64,000 bases of DNA from Coriaria nepalensis (taxonomy: Eukaryota; Streptophyta; Magnoliopsida; Cucurbitales; Coriariaceae). Position 1 is the first letter of the stretch. Every line of letters starts with the position of its first letter. Below, one piece after another: positions 47,711-58,229 of the stretch. The translations under genes and the position numbers were made by a program. The stretch covers positions 6,456,501-6,520,500 of the forward strand of contig CP114490.1 in NCBI GenBank assembly GCA_027186245.1, written 5' to 3'. Below the pieces are notes generated by a model. That model ran no database searches. It was given only the letters and a program-made list of their open reading frames with translations, and was not told the DNA's origin.

Positions 47711-47718
47711 CCACGTGG
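47711..47718. promoter_or_regulatory. G-box (CCACGTGG) upstream of the CIB1-like gene
   Basis: The palindrome CCACGTGG within GCCCACGTGGCG lies about 270 bp upstream of the probable start codon of the bHLH gene. G-boxes are the target of bHLH and bZIP factors. CIB-type bHLH proteins bind E/G-box elements, so self- or cross-regulation is possible (inference). A (CT)n stretch typical of plant core promoters follows at 47806-47821. Confidence 0.6.
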
Positions 47719-47981
47719 CGGTCAGATCAATGGGACCCACTGCCCATGGCCTTCCGTTATGGATACATTCCATATAGCCCTCAACCGCCCTGGCCCCATT
47801 CGCCATCTCTCTCTCTCTCTCATAATAATTCCGACCAGAAGTGGGGTCATTCCGCCATAATAACCGACTTCCTTTCAAAGCAAATCCTACTCTATATCTA
47901 GCCCCACCACTCTCCCCGCTCATTTTAATCCTACAAATCCTCTTTATTTCGATATACTCAGTCTACTTACTTTCTGAGCTG

Positions 47982-50027
47982 ATGACCGGAGCATCGCCGG
48001 AAATGTCAAACTTTTTTAACACTGCCGGAAAATGTAGTGACATGACTGTTTTAGAGAGGCAGAGTGCAACTCTGAAATGGCAGCAAGAACATCTCCACCA
48101 CAATGATTACTATAACGGCAATGAATTTGACAGTGTCTTCTACTTGCCAAATAATCTGGGTCGGGTCCAACATTTTCCAGGTCTGGTGGGCTCTAGTTCT
48201 GATTTGGGATATGGGTCGCCTGAATTGGGCAAGTTTGAAATGCACAATTCCAGGTTTCTAAATGAGAATATTAATAATAATTATCAGTGTGAAGTTCCGA
48301 CAACCTCAACCTCAACTGTAGTTAGCATAGATAACTCCAAGAAGAGAAAGAATGATAAAATGCAGAACATTACTACTAAGGTGAGTATTGCTTTTTCTTT
48401 TTTTTTTTTTTTTTTTTTTTTTTTGCTAGTACATTGTGATGTAATAGAAACCTTAAAAGTTCCAATGAGTGATTTTCCAGCTATATACTGAGAATGTGAG
48501 AAAAGAGAAGCGGATAAAAGGATGTGAAGAAGAAGGTGAAGGGTCAAAGATAACAAACCAAAACAGTTGCAGAAACAGAGAAGCTTCTGGTGATAAATCA
48601 AAGGTGAAATCAAAAAATTCCGGCATTCCAAAGCCAGATTTTATTCATGTTCGGGCTCGTAGAGGTCATGCCACTGATAGCCACAGCCTAGCCGAGAGAG
48701 TAGGGATTTTATTTATTTTTCCTCTACTGGCTCTCTTTCTTCTTCTTTTAGCTTAACTTCATTGTTACGCTTAACAGTATATCAGGTGACAGTATCATCA
48801 ATCATGTAGAAGTAGTACATGAGCATAGTTTGGATATAGATTTAACAATATATCAAGCAAAAAAGATGACTTCATTTCTTTTTAAGGATAAAAAGGGATG
48901 TAATTATAGCTATGATATCTTGAACTAATGCAGGTAAGGAGAGAGAAAATTAGTGAGAGAATGAAATACTTGCAAGATTTAGTACCAGGGTGCAACATGG
49001 TCACAGGGAAAGCTGGAATGCTAGACGAAATCATTAACTATGTCCAGTCTCTTCAACAACAAATAGAGGTAATAACCCAAAACAGTTCTTCTTAAGTCGG
49101 AACACGCTCTTACCTTGTTGTCAATATTTTTTTTTTTTCAATTATACTTCTAATATATATATATATATTTTGCTCTAAACAGTTCTTATCGATGAAATTA
49201 GCGGCCGTTAATCCAAGTCTAGATTTCAATACCGATTTACTATTTCCCAAACAGGTAAAAAAAAAAAGGAAGACATTCTTATAATCTCAGAACCAACCCA
49301 TCAGTTTTATGCAAGAGACAATTTAGATCAATCTGCTCCTAACTCATTCTTCCCATAAATGTATCAGGTGATTCCACTTTGCTCTACTAGTTTTCCATCA
49401 GAAACAACTATTCCAGGTTACCTCCAATGCAATCCAACAGAATTGGGGATGAGTCTTGACTCACTCTGCTTCCCAGTAATTACCTCTTCCTTATTTTTTT
49501 TCTTTCAAACCTCCCCCCCCCCCCCCGCCTCCCCTCTTTCTTTCTCCTCTCCTGGCTTGTTCCACTAGTTCCTTGGTTCTCACATTGATTCTACTTGAAC
49601 TTGCAGCAAAATCAAGCTTATCTTTCAGCCTGGGATTCAGACATACAAAGTCTTAACAATATGGGATCTGATCAAGGAACATTTCCAGCACAGAATCCAT
49701 ATACAGGTAGGATAGAATTTCAATGTCTTGTCAATTTAGGGGATGCAACCTAAGGTGAAGTTTAATTAGGAGAATTGACATATTCCCTTAAAACATATAT
49801 ATAAAATGAAAAAACTTCATCATCCCTTTAGCCCACTATTATTTGACTCCTATTCTGATTCATGTATGAATCATTACCTCTACTAATTTCCATCTAAGGC
49901 GCTCTATTTCTACCTATTGAATCTAACATGACAGAATTGGAAAGAAAAAACTATTCAATCTAAAACCTCTGACCTGGTTTTTGCAGATTCCATTGAGGCA
50001 GCCAACAAGCTAAAGGTAGAGATGTGA
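47982..50027 (+). CDS. CIB1/bHLH63-like basic helix-loop-helix transcription factor
   Basis: Seven coding exons join in frame with GT..AG introns: 47982-48380, 48481-48699, 48934-49068, 49183-49254, 49368-49475, 49607-49706 and 49987-50027, giving 357 residues. The N-terminal 'MTVLERQ' motif and a Lys/Arg patch (KKRKND) precede the basic region '[19 protein letters not shown]', which ends at the exon 2/3 border. Exon 3 holds the helix-loop-helix ('[20 protein letters not shown]', then '[19 protein letters not shown]'), and exon 4 continues with '[16 protein letters not shown]'. His-Glu-Arg of the DNA-contacting set is present, so E/G-box binding and dimerisation are expected in the nucleus. 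The domain and MTVLERQ motif place it in subfamily XII next to CIB1, a blue-light cryptochrome partner that promotes flowering; that role is inferred. The start could instead be the Met at 48003. Intron 1 contains a 27-base poly-T. Confidence 0.9.
48398..48424. repeat. Poly-T run, 27 bases, in bHLH intron 1
   Basis: It lies 18 bases after the exon 1 donor and 56 bases before the exon 2 acceptor, in a 100-base intron. Confidence 0.95.
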
Positions 50028-50569
50028 ATCATTTTATCAAAACCATATAATTATGGGGTGACTAAATTCCATGAAGTGCCTATACACTATTATTCTTTCT
50101 GCTCTCCAGATGAATGGATAAACAATTAGGTAATATATTGTATGTATACTTGTCCACAATTGAAATAAGAGCAGATTCTATTAACATCAATATGCTTGCA
50201 TTATGCCGTACTAGATCTCAAATCCATGAGATTTAATTACTATTGGGGTAAAAAGGGGGATAATTGTTAAATTTTAAAATATGAGGAGAGTAAATATAAT
50301 ATGAGAGTAAAATATAATGAGGATAGTAAAATATGTATGGGATGTAGTAACATTCTTCTAAGACAAAGTGAAGGCATGTTACAAAGACTCAGTAGAAGAA
50401 AACCGATGCTGGAAAAAGCATATAGAATAAACTGATCCAACAAACATGTATGCAATATCATATGCTAGTTCTTGCAATATCTTACAATCCAGAAACTACA
50501 CGCCCCCAAGAAACAGATTACAACAATATTTTAGGACTTCCTGATGTACATAGACAAAGAGAAGGCATT
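50028..50569. other. Convergent intergenic region between bHLH and USP genes
   Basis: 540 bases separating two tail-to-tail stop codons; it must hold both 3' UTRs and terminators. A repeated AGTAAAATATAATGAG-like element occurs at 50288-50333. No gene was seen. Confidence 0.6.
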
Positions 50570-51665
50570 TTAGATCAACGACAAATCTCCCGCCTCTGCC
50601 CACAAGATTGTTTGGTATTTAATCCCTTAAAATTTTACTGTAAAATGAAATGATTTCATTTAAAAGAAGCATTATTATTACCTTTTCCAGGGACGATTAT
50701 AACAGGCGCTGATTTACAGTGGTGGAAGCAGTACTCACCCACACTTCCCTGCAGAACACTGAAACAATAACACCATTAAATTCCTTAAGTTAGAGAGAGA
50801 GAGGGAGAGAGAGAGAATACCTTCGAATTAAGTTTCTGCCTCTAGTGCCCATGACCACAGCAGCAGGCTTAATTCTCTCTGCTTCCTTGCAGATCGCCTT
50901 TCCGGCATCTCCTTCTACTATCCGAGCCATACTTTTGACCTATTTCGATCCATATCAGTTTGCTATATACATATACGAAGTTAGAAGTTACCAACCACAA
51001 CAATTCTTAATAATACACTGAATAATGTAGATATTACGCTATCAGCTGGCATCAAAGGTTGATCTTCTTACTACAACCTCTACTATGACAGAACCCGACA
51101 ATGAGTTTACAAAGACTTTGAGTAGTGAGAGATAGACTAATCAATCCCGTTTTAGGATTAGGAACTAGTCACATTGTCTCAACTTCCTGTAATCAAGATG
51201 GTCATCCACTCCTCAGCTATGTACAGAATTGAAAGAATTATACAGCATAAACACTGACCATGGCAACTTTAAATCCCTCAACTGCAAGCTTCTCCATCAG
51301 CTGCTGCGTAGCTTCATACACTACCTCATTCTTCACATCTTCATAAGTAACAAAATCTAAACTACGGGGGAAAAACAAAAAACCCTAAAACAAGGACTAA
51401 GTTAAAGAGGGAGAAAAATGACGACTGAACCTGAAACGGCATGGAGAAGGTGGATCGTATCGGCGAGTCGGCAGAAGTGGATGAGAGCCCAATCAAAGGC
51501 GTGCTTGCTGTTACGGCCATGATCGACAGCAATGAGAATGTCTCTGCCGCGCCTTCTCTCTCCTGTTTCTCTCTCAAGCTCAGGTTCAGGCACGACTGGG
51601 ATCAGAGAAGGTAGCAGAACTTCTCTCCAGCTATACTCTTCTACATCCTCCATTACTGGCTCCAT
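50570..51665 (-). CDS. Universal stress protein A-like (USP), ATP-binding type
   Basis: Five exons on the minus strand: 51665-51431, 51338-51259, 50939-50821, 50758-50682 and 50595-50570. All borders are GT..AG and phases join, giving 178 residues, a usual plant USP length. After a variable N-terminus (MEPVMEDVEEYSWREVLLP) the USP fold starts with 'RDILIAVDHGRNSKHAFDWA', strand 1 plus the conserved Asp. Near the C-terminus 'VVMGTRGRNLIRSVLQGSVG' fits the ATP-binding pattern G-x2-G-x9-G-S, followed by 'EYCFHHCKSAPVIIVPGK' and the end 'EAGDLSLI'. USP-A proteins bind ATP, form dimers and accumulate under abiotic stress; the precise function of this one is unknown. Two ABRE-type ACGTGTC motifs upstream fit stress or ABA control. 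The last exon is only 26 bases and was placed by frame and family C-terminus. Confidence 0.9.
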
Positions 51666-51827
51666 TAAGGCGGAACTTCTAATCTGTTTTCAGTCGAAAA
51701 TGGCAGCCGGAAAAGTGGTCGGATTCTGGTTTTCTTAAAAAACGGTGGACTGAATGAGCAGTTGTATACTTGTATTTGGCCCCAAAAAAGGGTTGGTTAG
51801 TGTATAACTATTGGTCGACGCGAAATT

Positions 51828-51859
51828 ACGTGTCAAAATTTTCCAGGAAGATACGTGTC
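51828..51859. promoter_or_regulatory. Pair of ABRE-like ACGTGTC motifs upstream of USP
   Basis: ACGTGTC occurs at 51828-51834 and again at 51853-51859, 163 and 188 bases upstream of the USP start codon. ACGTG(G/T)C is the abscisic-acid response element recognised by AREB/ABF bZIP factors, and two close copies are the usual functional arrangement. A W-box-like TTGAC lies nearby (about 51889). Activity is inferred. Confidence 0.5.
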
Positions 51860-51899
51860 ATATTTCAACAGTTCTTAACTTTTTGCTGTTGACTGCTTT

Positions 51900-53285
51900 A
51901 ACCAGATTCCCAGAAGTATGGAAAAAGTGTGGAAAACAAGTATATATATATATTTCGGTCTTCAATTAAATTAATTTTTTCATTTATTTTAAATGATTTA
52001 TCGTACAAATATCTTTTGACTTTTTAAATTTGTTCTTATTATATATAAAATAAATATGATAATAATATTTATATATATATATATAATTAAATGTATATTA
52101 CAAATATGATCTATTAAAAAAATTTCTACCTAATATTAAATTATTCATATAAATTAATAAGATATGCAATATTTTGGGGAATTATTTATTAAATTATTAA
52201 ATTTTATTTTAAAATAAATATATAATGATAAGGGACGAGATATAATATTTATTTTTATAAATTTAAAAATTTTAAAAATAATAAATTAATTATATTTTAT
52301 TTATAATTATTTATAAATAGTGCCGCATCATTGAACCAATTCACTTTAACTGCTCGTTCATTGCACAGTTTAACTACTAGTTACATGTATGCCTATGACT
52401 TATGAGGATACTTTTTCATTTTACCACACATATAGTGGCACTGGCTTGTATGGTAGTTTTCCTCCTTGATTGGTGTGGTTACCTAGTGAATGAAAGGTGG
52501 CCTCGGCCTACTTGATATAGGTAAAGAGAAGAATAGATCTTTTATTCTAAGCAGTTTTCTTTTCTTCGCAAATGAGACCATAGAGAGATTGTTGTCCTTG
52601 ACTAGCGATACTTGAGTTATGTCCTACAACAAGATCGAGACTTCTCTGAATCATGTGCGAGACTTGACGCACATAATGCTAACTCGGGTTCGAATTGAGG
52701 TAAATCCCCCATCAAACACAGAACAAAATGCGATTGTTTCTTCGTTACAACAGTTTTAAAGACCCTAACGACCGGTTGACAAATAAAATAAGCCTGGTTG
52801 GTGGCTTAATTTAGTGTGAACGTTGCAATCGGATCAGATCAAAACATGACAAATTGGAAATCCATGCCTGCATGCGGTGTCTGTTTCTTCTATAAGCCAC
52901 GAGCTACGGTACCATAATTGGAAATCCAACATACTAATGGAATTATACAACTTGTATTTAACATTTATCTTTTCTAATATATATATATTAGAAATTATAG
53001 TTTATTTCAGAAGTACTACATACTTCAAACAGTTATAATCAAATCACATCAACACCAAATAGTTAAATGTGTTAATGTGATTCGATGTGTAATGGTTGAA
53101 GTAAAATACTTCTACAGTATGCCAGAATGTCTCTTTGTAATTATGATGATGATACTAATTTTAGCATGTTATGTTATATGAGAATTTGGAACTTTTCATT
53201 CTCCTTGATTTAGTAGTTCTAAAGAATGGAAGGAACATGGTCGAAATCCTATAGTGAGAAAAGTTAGATTTTTCTATTTTCTTTT
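51900..53285. other. AT-rich spacer, no gene recognised
   Basis: Very AT-rich to about 52310, with (TA)n stretches near 51940 and 52072. It is then mixed sequence without recognisable coding content. Confidence 0.5.
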
Positions 53286-53483
53286 CATAAGTTTTTTTAA
53301 TTATTTAATGAATTTTAGAGTAGAAAATGAACTGAGCGAACTGAACTATATGAATTACGATTAGAGCATGAATATTTTCCTTTCCATGAGCTTTTTGAAT
53401 CATATGATGAATTTTGGAGTAGAAAATGAGTCCACCGAACTGAACTATATGGATTACGATTAGAGCGTGAATAGTTGGGTACT
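53286..53483. repeat. 99-bp direct tandem repeat, two copies
   Basis: Two units (53286-53384 and 53385-53483) share blocks such as GAGTAGAAAATGA, GAACTGAACTATATG and ATTACGATTAGAGC. Because 99 is a multiple of three, the repeat is in frame, and an open frame on - (53509-53315) encodes a two-unit 33-residue repeat. I do not recognise a protein family on either strand. Confidence 0.85.
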
Positions 53484-53769
53484 TCAATCTTTCTATTGAA
53501 TTCAGCCATGATAAAGGAGTAAGGAAATTCGTTTTGTTTTGTATTAAAATCAGTAAGTTTTCTTAGATCTTGATCTTTTAGTTTCCTACAACTTTTTAGT
53601 ACTTTCCATTAAATATTTATGTTTGCTACATATTTGTATGATCAATCTTAATTGTATGTCAGTGAGTTTAATTTATGTTTTCATATTAGATCCTAAAAAG
53701 TTAAAATATCACTTCTGCTTACGGATTACTTATAGACTAATAGTTAGTTGAACCAAAGGTCTTCTAGGA

Positions 53770-56700
53770 ATATTAGCATTCACTTAGCATGGGCGACACT
53801 CCTTACTAAACTCCTCCATATCATTTTTCATTGTAGGCCCAAAATACCCTTGTAAGAATAACTTTCTTAGGGTTACTCTTCGTCCTGAGTGACTTCCACA
53901 TACCCATTTATATATTTCTCTAAAGAGCTACTTAGTATCTTCTTCTAACACACATATGAGTAAAGGCTTTATGTAGCGCCTCCCATATAGCACTTCTCCT
54001 ACTAACAGACTTCTGCCAGCATGGTCTTTTACCTTTCGGACCTTTCCAACTAAAATAGGTAGCTCTCCAATAGTTAGATATTCTTTTAGAGGAGTCACTC
54101 ATCCTTCCACTTCTACCTCCATCACTGTTATAGTGATATCGATATTGTTCATGTAAGTATCTTATCAGTACTTTATTGAGAAAATAATCTTGTGGCAAGG
54201 TGGCCAATTTGGCTAAGGCATCTGCTTGCAAGTTTTCCTCCATGTGCAGATGTTTTATCTAATATTATTTAAGTTAACTCTCTAATGGTAAACCGGCATT
54301 TTTTTTTACTTGCTAAACATTCTTCTTTTATCTACCCCCACCGCAATTTGTGAATCATTAACTATCACGATTCTTCCCACTTTTACTTCTCTCGCCAACC
54401 TTAACCTTACAGGGAGTGCCTCATACTCAGCTTCGTTGTTTGAGGTTTTAAACCTAAACCTCAGTGTATATTCAATCATTTGTCCTTCCAGCGATGTCAA
54501 AATCAGCCATGCTCTGCATCTTTCTTATTTATGACTTCATCAATTTACAAGGTCTAAAAGGGGGACTGTACTTGCCTGATTCGAGGTGGCTAAAGTAGGC
54601 AAGTATGCTCGGCTCCTTCCAAAGTCTAGTTCGACTCCATTATAATGAATTTCTAAATGAAATATGCTAAGGCTTGAGCCTTGATCGCCGACCTGGGCTT
54701 ATATGCAATATTGAACTGGCTGATTTCAATTGACTATTTCAGCAACCTCCTAAATGTGTCTGATTATGTAGTATGTGCTTTAATGGCAAGTTAGTTAATA
54801 CTTCAATTGAATGAGCTTGGAAGTAAGGTCTCAACTTGTATGCTGCTACAACTAGGGCCAATGTAGCTTGGTCAGCCTAAGATATCAACTTTAGCACTTC
54901 TCCTACCACGGGCTTGCTAAGCCTTAGTATATTAGCCAAGCCCTTCTTTAACTCTTCAAAACTGTTGGCACATTCTTCTTTCCACCCAAGCTTACTTGTC
55001 CTCTTTAAGGCCTTGAAAAAGAGCAAACACTTATCAGCAAATCTACTTATGAACATGTTCAGCGCGACTATCCTTCTAGTAAGCCTTTGAATTTCTTTCT
55101 TGTTATGTGGGGCATAGAGATTCAAAATAGCTTTGACCTTCTTTAGGTTTTCTTCATTCCCTCTATGGTGCATAATATATATCCTAAAAAGTTTCTTGAG
55201 TTGACTTCTAACGAACATATCTTAGGGTTTAACTTCATTCTAAACTTCCTCATGACTGCAAAGGTTTCTTCTAGGTGCAAGCAATCACCCTCCTTCTTCA
55301 CACTCTTCACCAAGATGTTGTCCATATACATTTCCATAGTCACCTCTAACTGTTCTCGAAACATTCCATTTTCCAATCTCTAAAAGATTTCCTTTAACCC
55401 GAATTACATGATGTTGTAACATTATAGCCCCTTGCTAGTTATGAATAAGGTCTTCTTTTAATCTAGCCCTCATAACTTTACCGAATGGTATCCAGAATAC
55501 ACATCCATAAAGCTACGAAGCTCATGTCCTAATGTGGCTTCTACCATCACATCAATGCTACGTATGGAAAGGCTATATTTTTTACATGCATCGTTTATGT
55601 TGACGACATCCACACACAATCTCCACTTCTTGTTGGATTTCACTATTAGTATAATATTTTATAGCCAATCTGAATATTATACTTCCTTAATTGCTCATGT
55701 TGAGAGTAACTTCTATACCTCTTCTTCAACAACTTTATTTCTCTCCTTATTGAACTTCCTCTTCTTTTTCCAAATAGTCTTAGCTGTAGGCTTCACTCCT
55801 AACTTGTATACGATAACTTCATAATAGATTCTAGTTAACTAAGATGTATCCCAGGTAAAGAGATCATGATTTTCCTATAAGCACTAATTAATTATGCTCA
55901 GCTCGAACTCCTCTGATGCAACCCTAATTTTAAAATTTGTCCATCCCCTACGATGCTCGGCTAAAGCAATTTTTCAGGAGAGGCCCTAGCCTTCTTTTTC
56001 TTCTCATCCTTTTAGTTCATCTCCTCATACCTGTCATCATCCTCCTTAGTACACTCCATTATTACATTTAACTCTACAACTCCCTTGACTTCCTTTGACT
56101 TAACTGAAGTGATATAGCATTCTATAGACTTCATTTGCTCTCCCCTAACCAATCCAACTCTATTTTTAGCTGAGAACTTCATAGCCAAGTGTTTCATAGA
56201 GATAAACGCTCCAATTAACGTCCTATAACTATGTTGTATCCCAAGACAAAGTTCACAATCAACGGTAACTTTATATGCTCCCTCACCTAAAGTTATAGGC
56301 AAAGAGATCATCCCCTCTACCCCTAGTGATTTCCCAAAGAACCTAGAGAGTATGGTGTTGACAGGCTCCAACCTCACATTATTGATTCATATTTTCTTAA
56401 ATATAGATATGGAAACGATATTGATGACACTCCCTATATTCACTAAGATCCAGTGAATAAAGAGGAGAGAGATGTTTGTTGAAATTACTAACGCCTCATT
56501 ATGGGGGTACATTATTCCATCCTCATCACTTTAGTAAGAGTTATGTAAAGACTGTCCTTAGGTCCCAGTACCACTCTTTCCTTTGGCAACCATTGTCCAC
56601 TCCTTTTGGATCTCCCATAATTATATGGATTTTCATGTGCACTCTCTGGAGTTCCAGATTAGCCTCGACCTTTACATGCCCAACTACTTTTAATTTCTAA

Positions 56701-58140
56701 GTCTTTTTGTCTCTATTATCATCTCTTCCATGTCCACTCCACTGGATATAATTATTCAAAAAATCCATCTTGTATCAATCTTTCAATTTCTCTCTTTAAG
56801 TGGATACAATCTTTAGTATCATGTCCATGATCTCCATAATAGTGGCAGAATAAATCCTATCATACTAGCCTGAGGCATTCGACAAAGGAACCGACCATGT
56901 AAACATGTTTAGGTTCTATATCCTTGTAAAGATAACTCCAACACTTTCAGTTAAGGGGTTAAATGTTCCCTTAAGCAATTAAACTGACATTTTCTTCTTT
57001 TTATCCTCATTTCTTCTTTTTATCATCTCTTTAATCATTTCTTCCCCCTTTGGTCGTTCTTCCTCTTCTTCAGGTCAGACTCCGTCTTACTATATTCAGT
57101 TCATCCTTGATGCCTCTTTACTTGGTTTGCATGTATGTTGCTATTATAGACATCTTCCTTGCCTCTTCTAAGGCTTCAGCAAATGAGTCGAAATGCCTTT
57201 TACTAGATTTGGACAACAATTTCTCATTGATGGTTCCTTCCAAGAATGCATGCAACAGCTCTGGATCTGCTAGTCTATCCACCTTTTGTGCTTCTTTATG
57301 AAAACAATAATATCTATACTCACTTAGAGTCTCTTCTGGCAGTTATTAATCATGTAGGAGCTGACTAATGGTTTTTTAGTCATTTTGGCTCCTAAGAAAC
57401 TAACTATAAACTGAGACTTTAGCTCAACAAAAGAATCAATAGACCCAAAAGCTAAGGTTTTGTATTATTCCATTGTTGGCCCGCTCAAAGTAATATGGAA
57501 AGCCTAACACATTAACTTATCATTATGTGCACTTAACTTCACGATGGTTTTGTAGGCCTCTATGTGGTCTCTTTGATTAGTCTCCCCCTTATAATAATTG
57601 AAAAGATGAGGCTTGAACTTTTCAAGAAATGGGATTCCAAGATTCCATGAGTGAATATACTTTCCTCCTCATCGGTTTCTTGCTCTAATCCCCATTTTTT
57701 TCATAGCTACATCCAACATTTTAAGTATTTTTTCAAATTTCACACTTCTAGGTGAACATCCTTTTCGACCATATTTATAAGATTCTGATTCATCTAAGGT
57801 TGGGGAGGCGAAGGGGGAGGATAAGGAGAACAAGGTATTTGTTAAGCTTCTACCTCCGCACAAATGCACCGTATTGCTCCTTTAATCCTTTCGTCCATTG
57901 TCTAACTCATTTAACCCTAACTAGTCTATCATGTGCATCATTCCACTACTTGAACCAAACTAGAGAGAACTCCCCCTTCATTTTCATCTACACGTGTTTC
58001 TATTGCACCTAATTCTACCCCTGACTGAACTTCTTGTCCTTCTTCCATAAATATTTCCGGCATAGGTTAAAGGATGCTCCCTTTGAACTTTTTTACTAGC
58101 TTAGCCCGTGTCAACTGTTCCACTCACTTGCTCCATTAGC
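53770..58140 (-). mobile_element. Ty3/gypsy retrotransposon body, frame-broken and 3'-truncated
   Basis: Reading the minus strand from 58140: gag (57900-56700, with the Retrotrans_gag block at 57600-57290), protease region (56377-56012; 'LITLGEGAYKVTV'-like segment and 'HLAMKF'), reverse transcriptase (55900-54880; 'MYMDNILVKSV', in which the second catalytic Asp reads Asn), RNase H (54500-54306; 'YTLRFRFKTSNNEAEYEALP', 'VNDSQIAV') and the RNase H to integrase linker (54243-53932; 'ADALAKLATLPQDYF'). The integrase core and 3' LTR are missing to the left. The MDN for MDD change, stops and frameshifts mean it is inactive. It is related in sequence to the gypsy element at 861-4010. Confidence 0.85.
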
Positions 58141-58229
58141 CTTACTCTCCTTAATGTCTAAAAAAAACTCCTAAATGAACGAACCTTTGAATATGAAGAT
58201 GAGCATCATCCTCATGGTAGGCGTCAAAC

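Noticed and set aside
48284..48631. 115-codon minus-strand open frame with a long Lys run
   Set aside because: It is antisense to bHLH exons 1-2 and intron 1; the Lys run is the poly-T tract.
53286..53509. Considered as a plastid DNA insertion because of its compositional look
   Set aside because: I could not match it to any plastid gene from motifs, so it is reported only as a tandem repeat.
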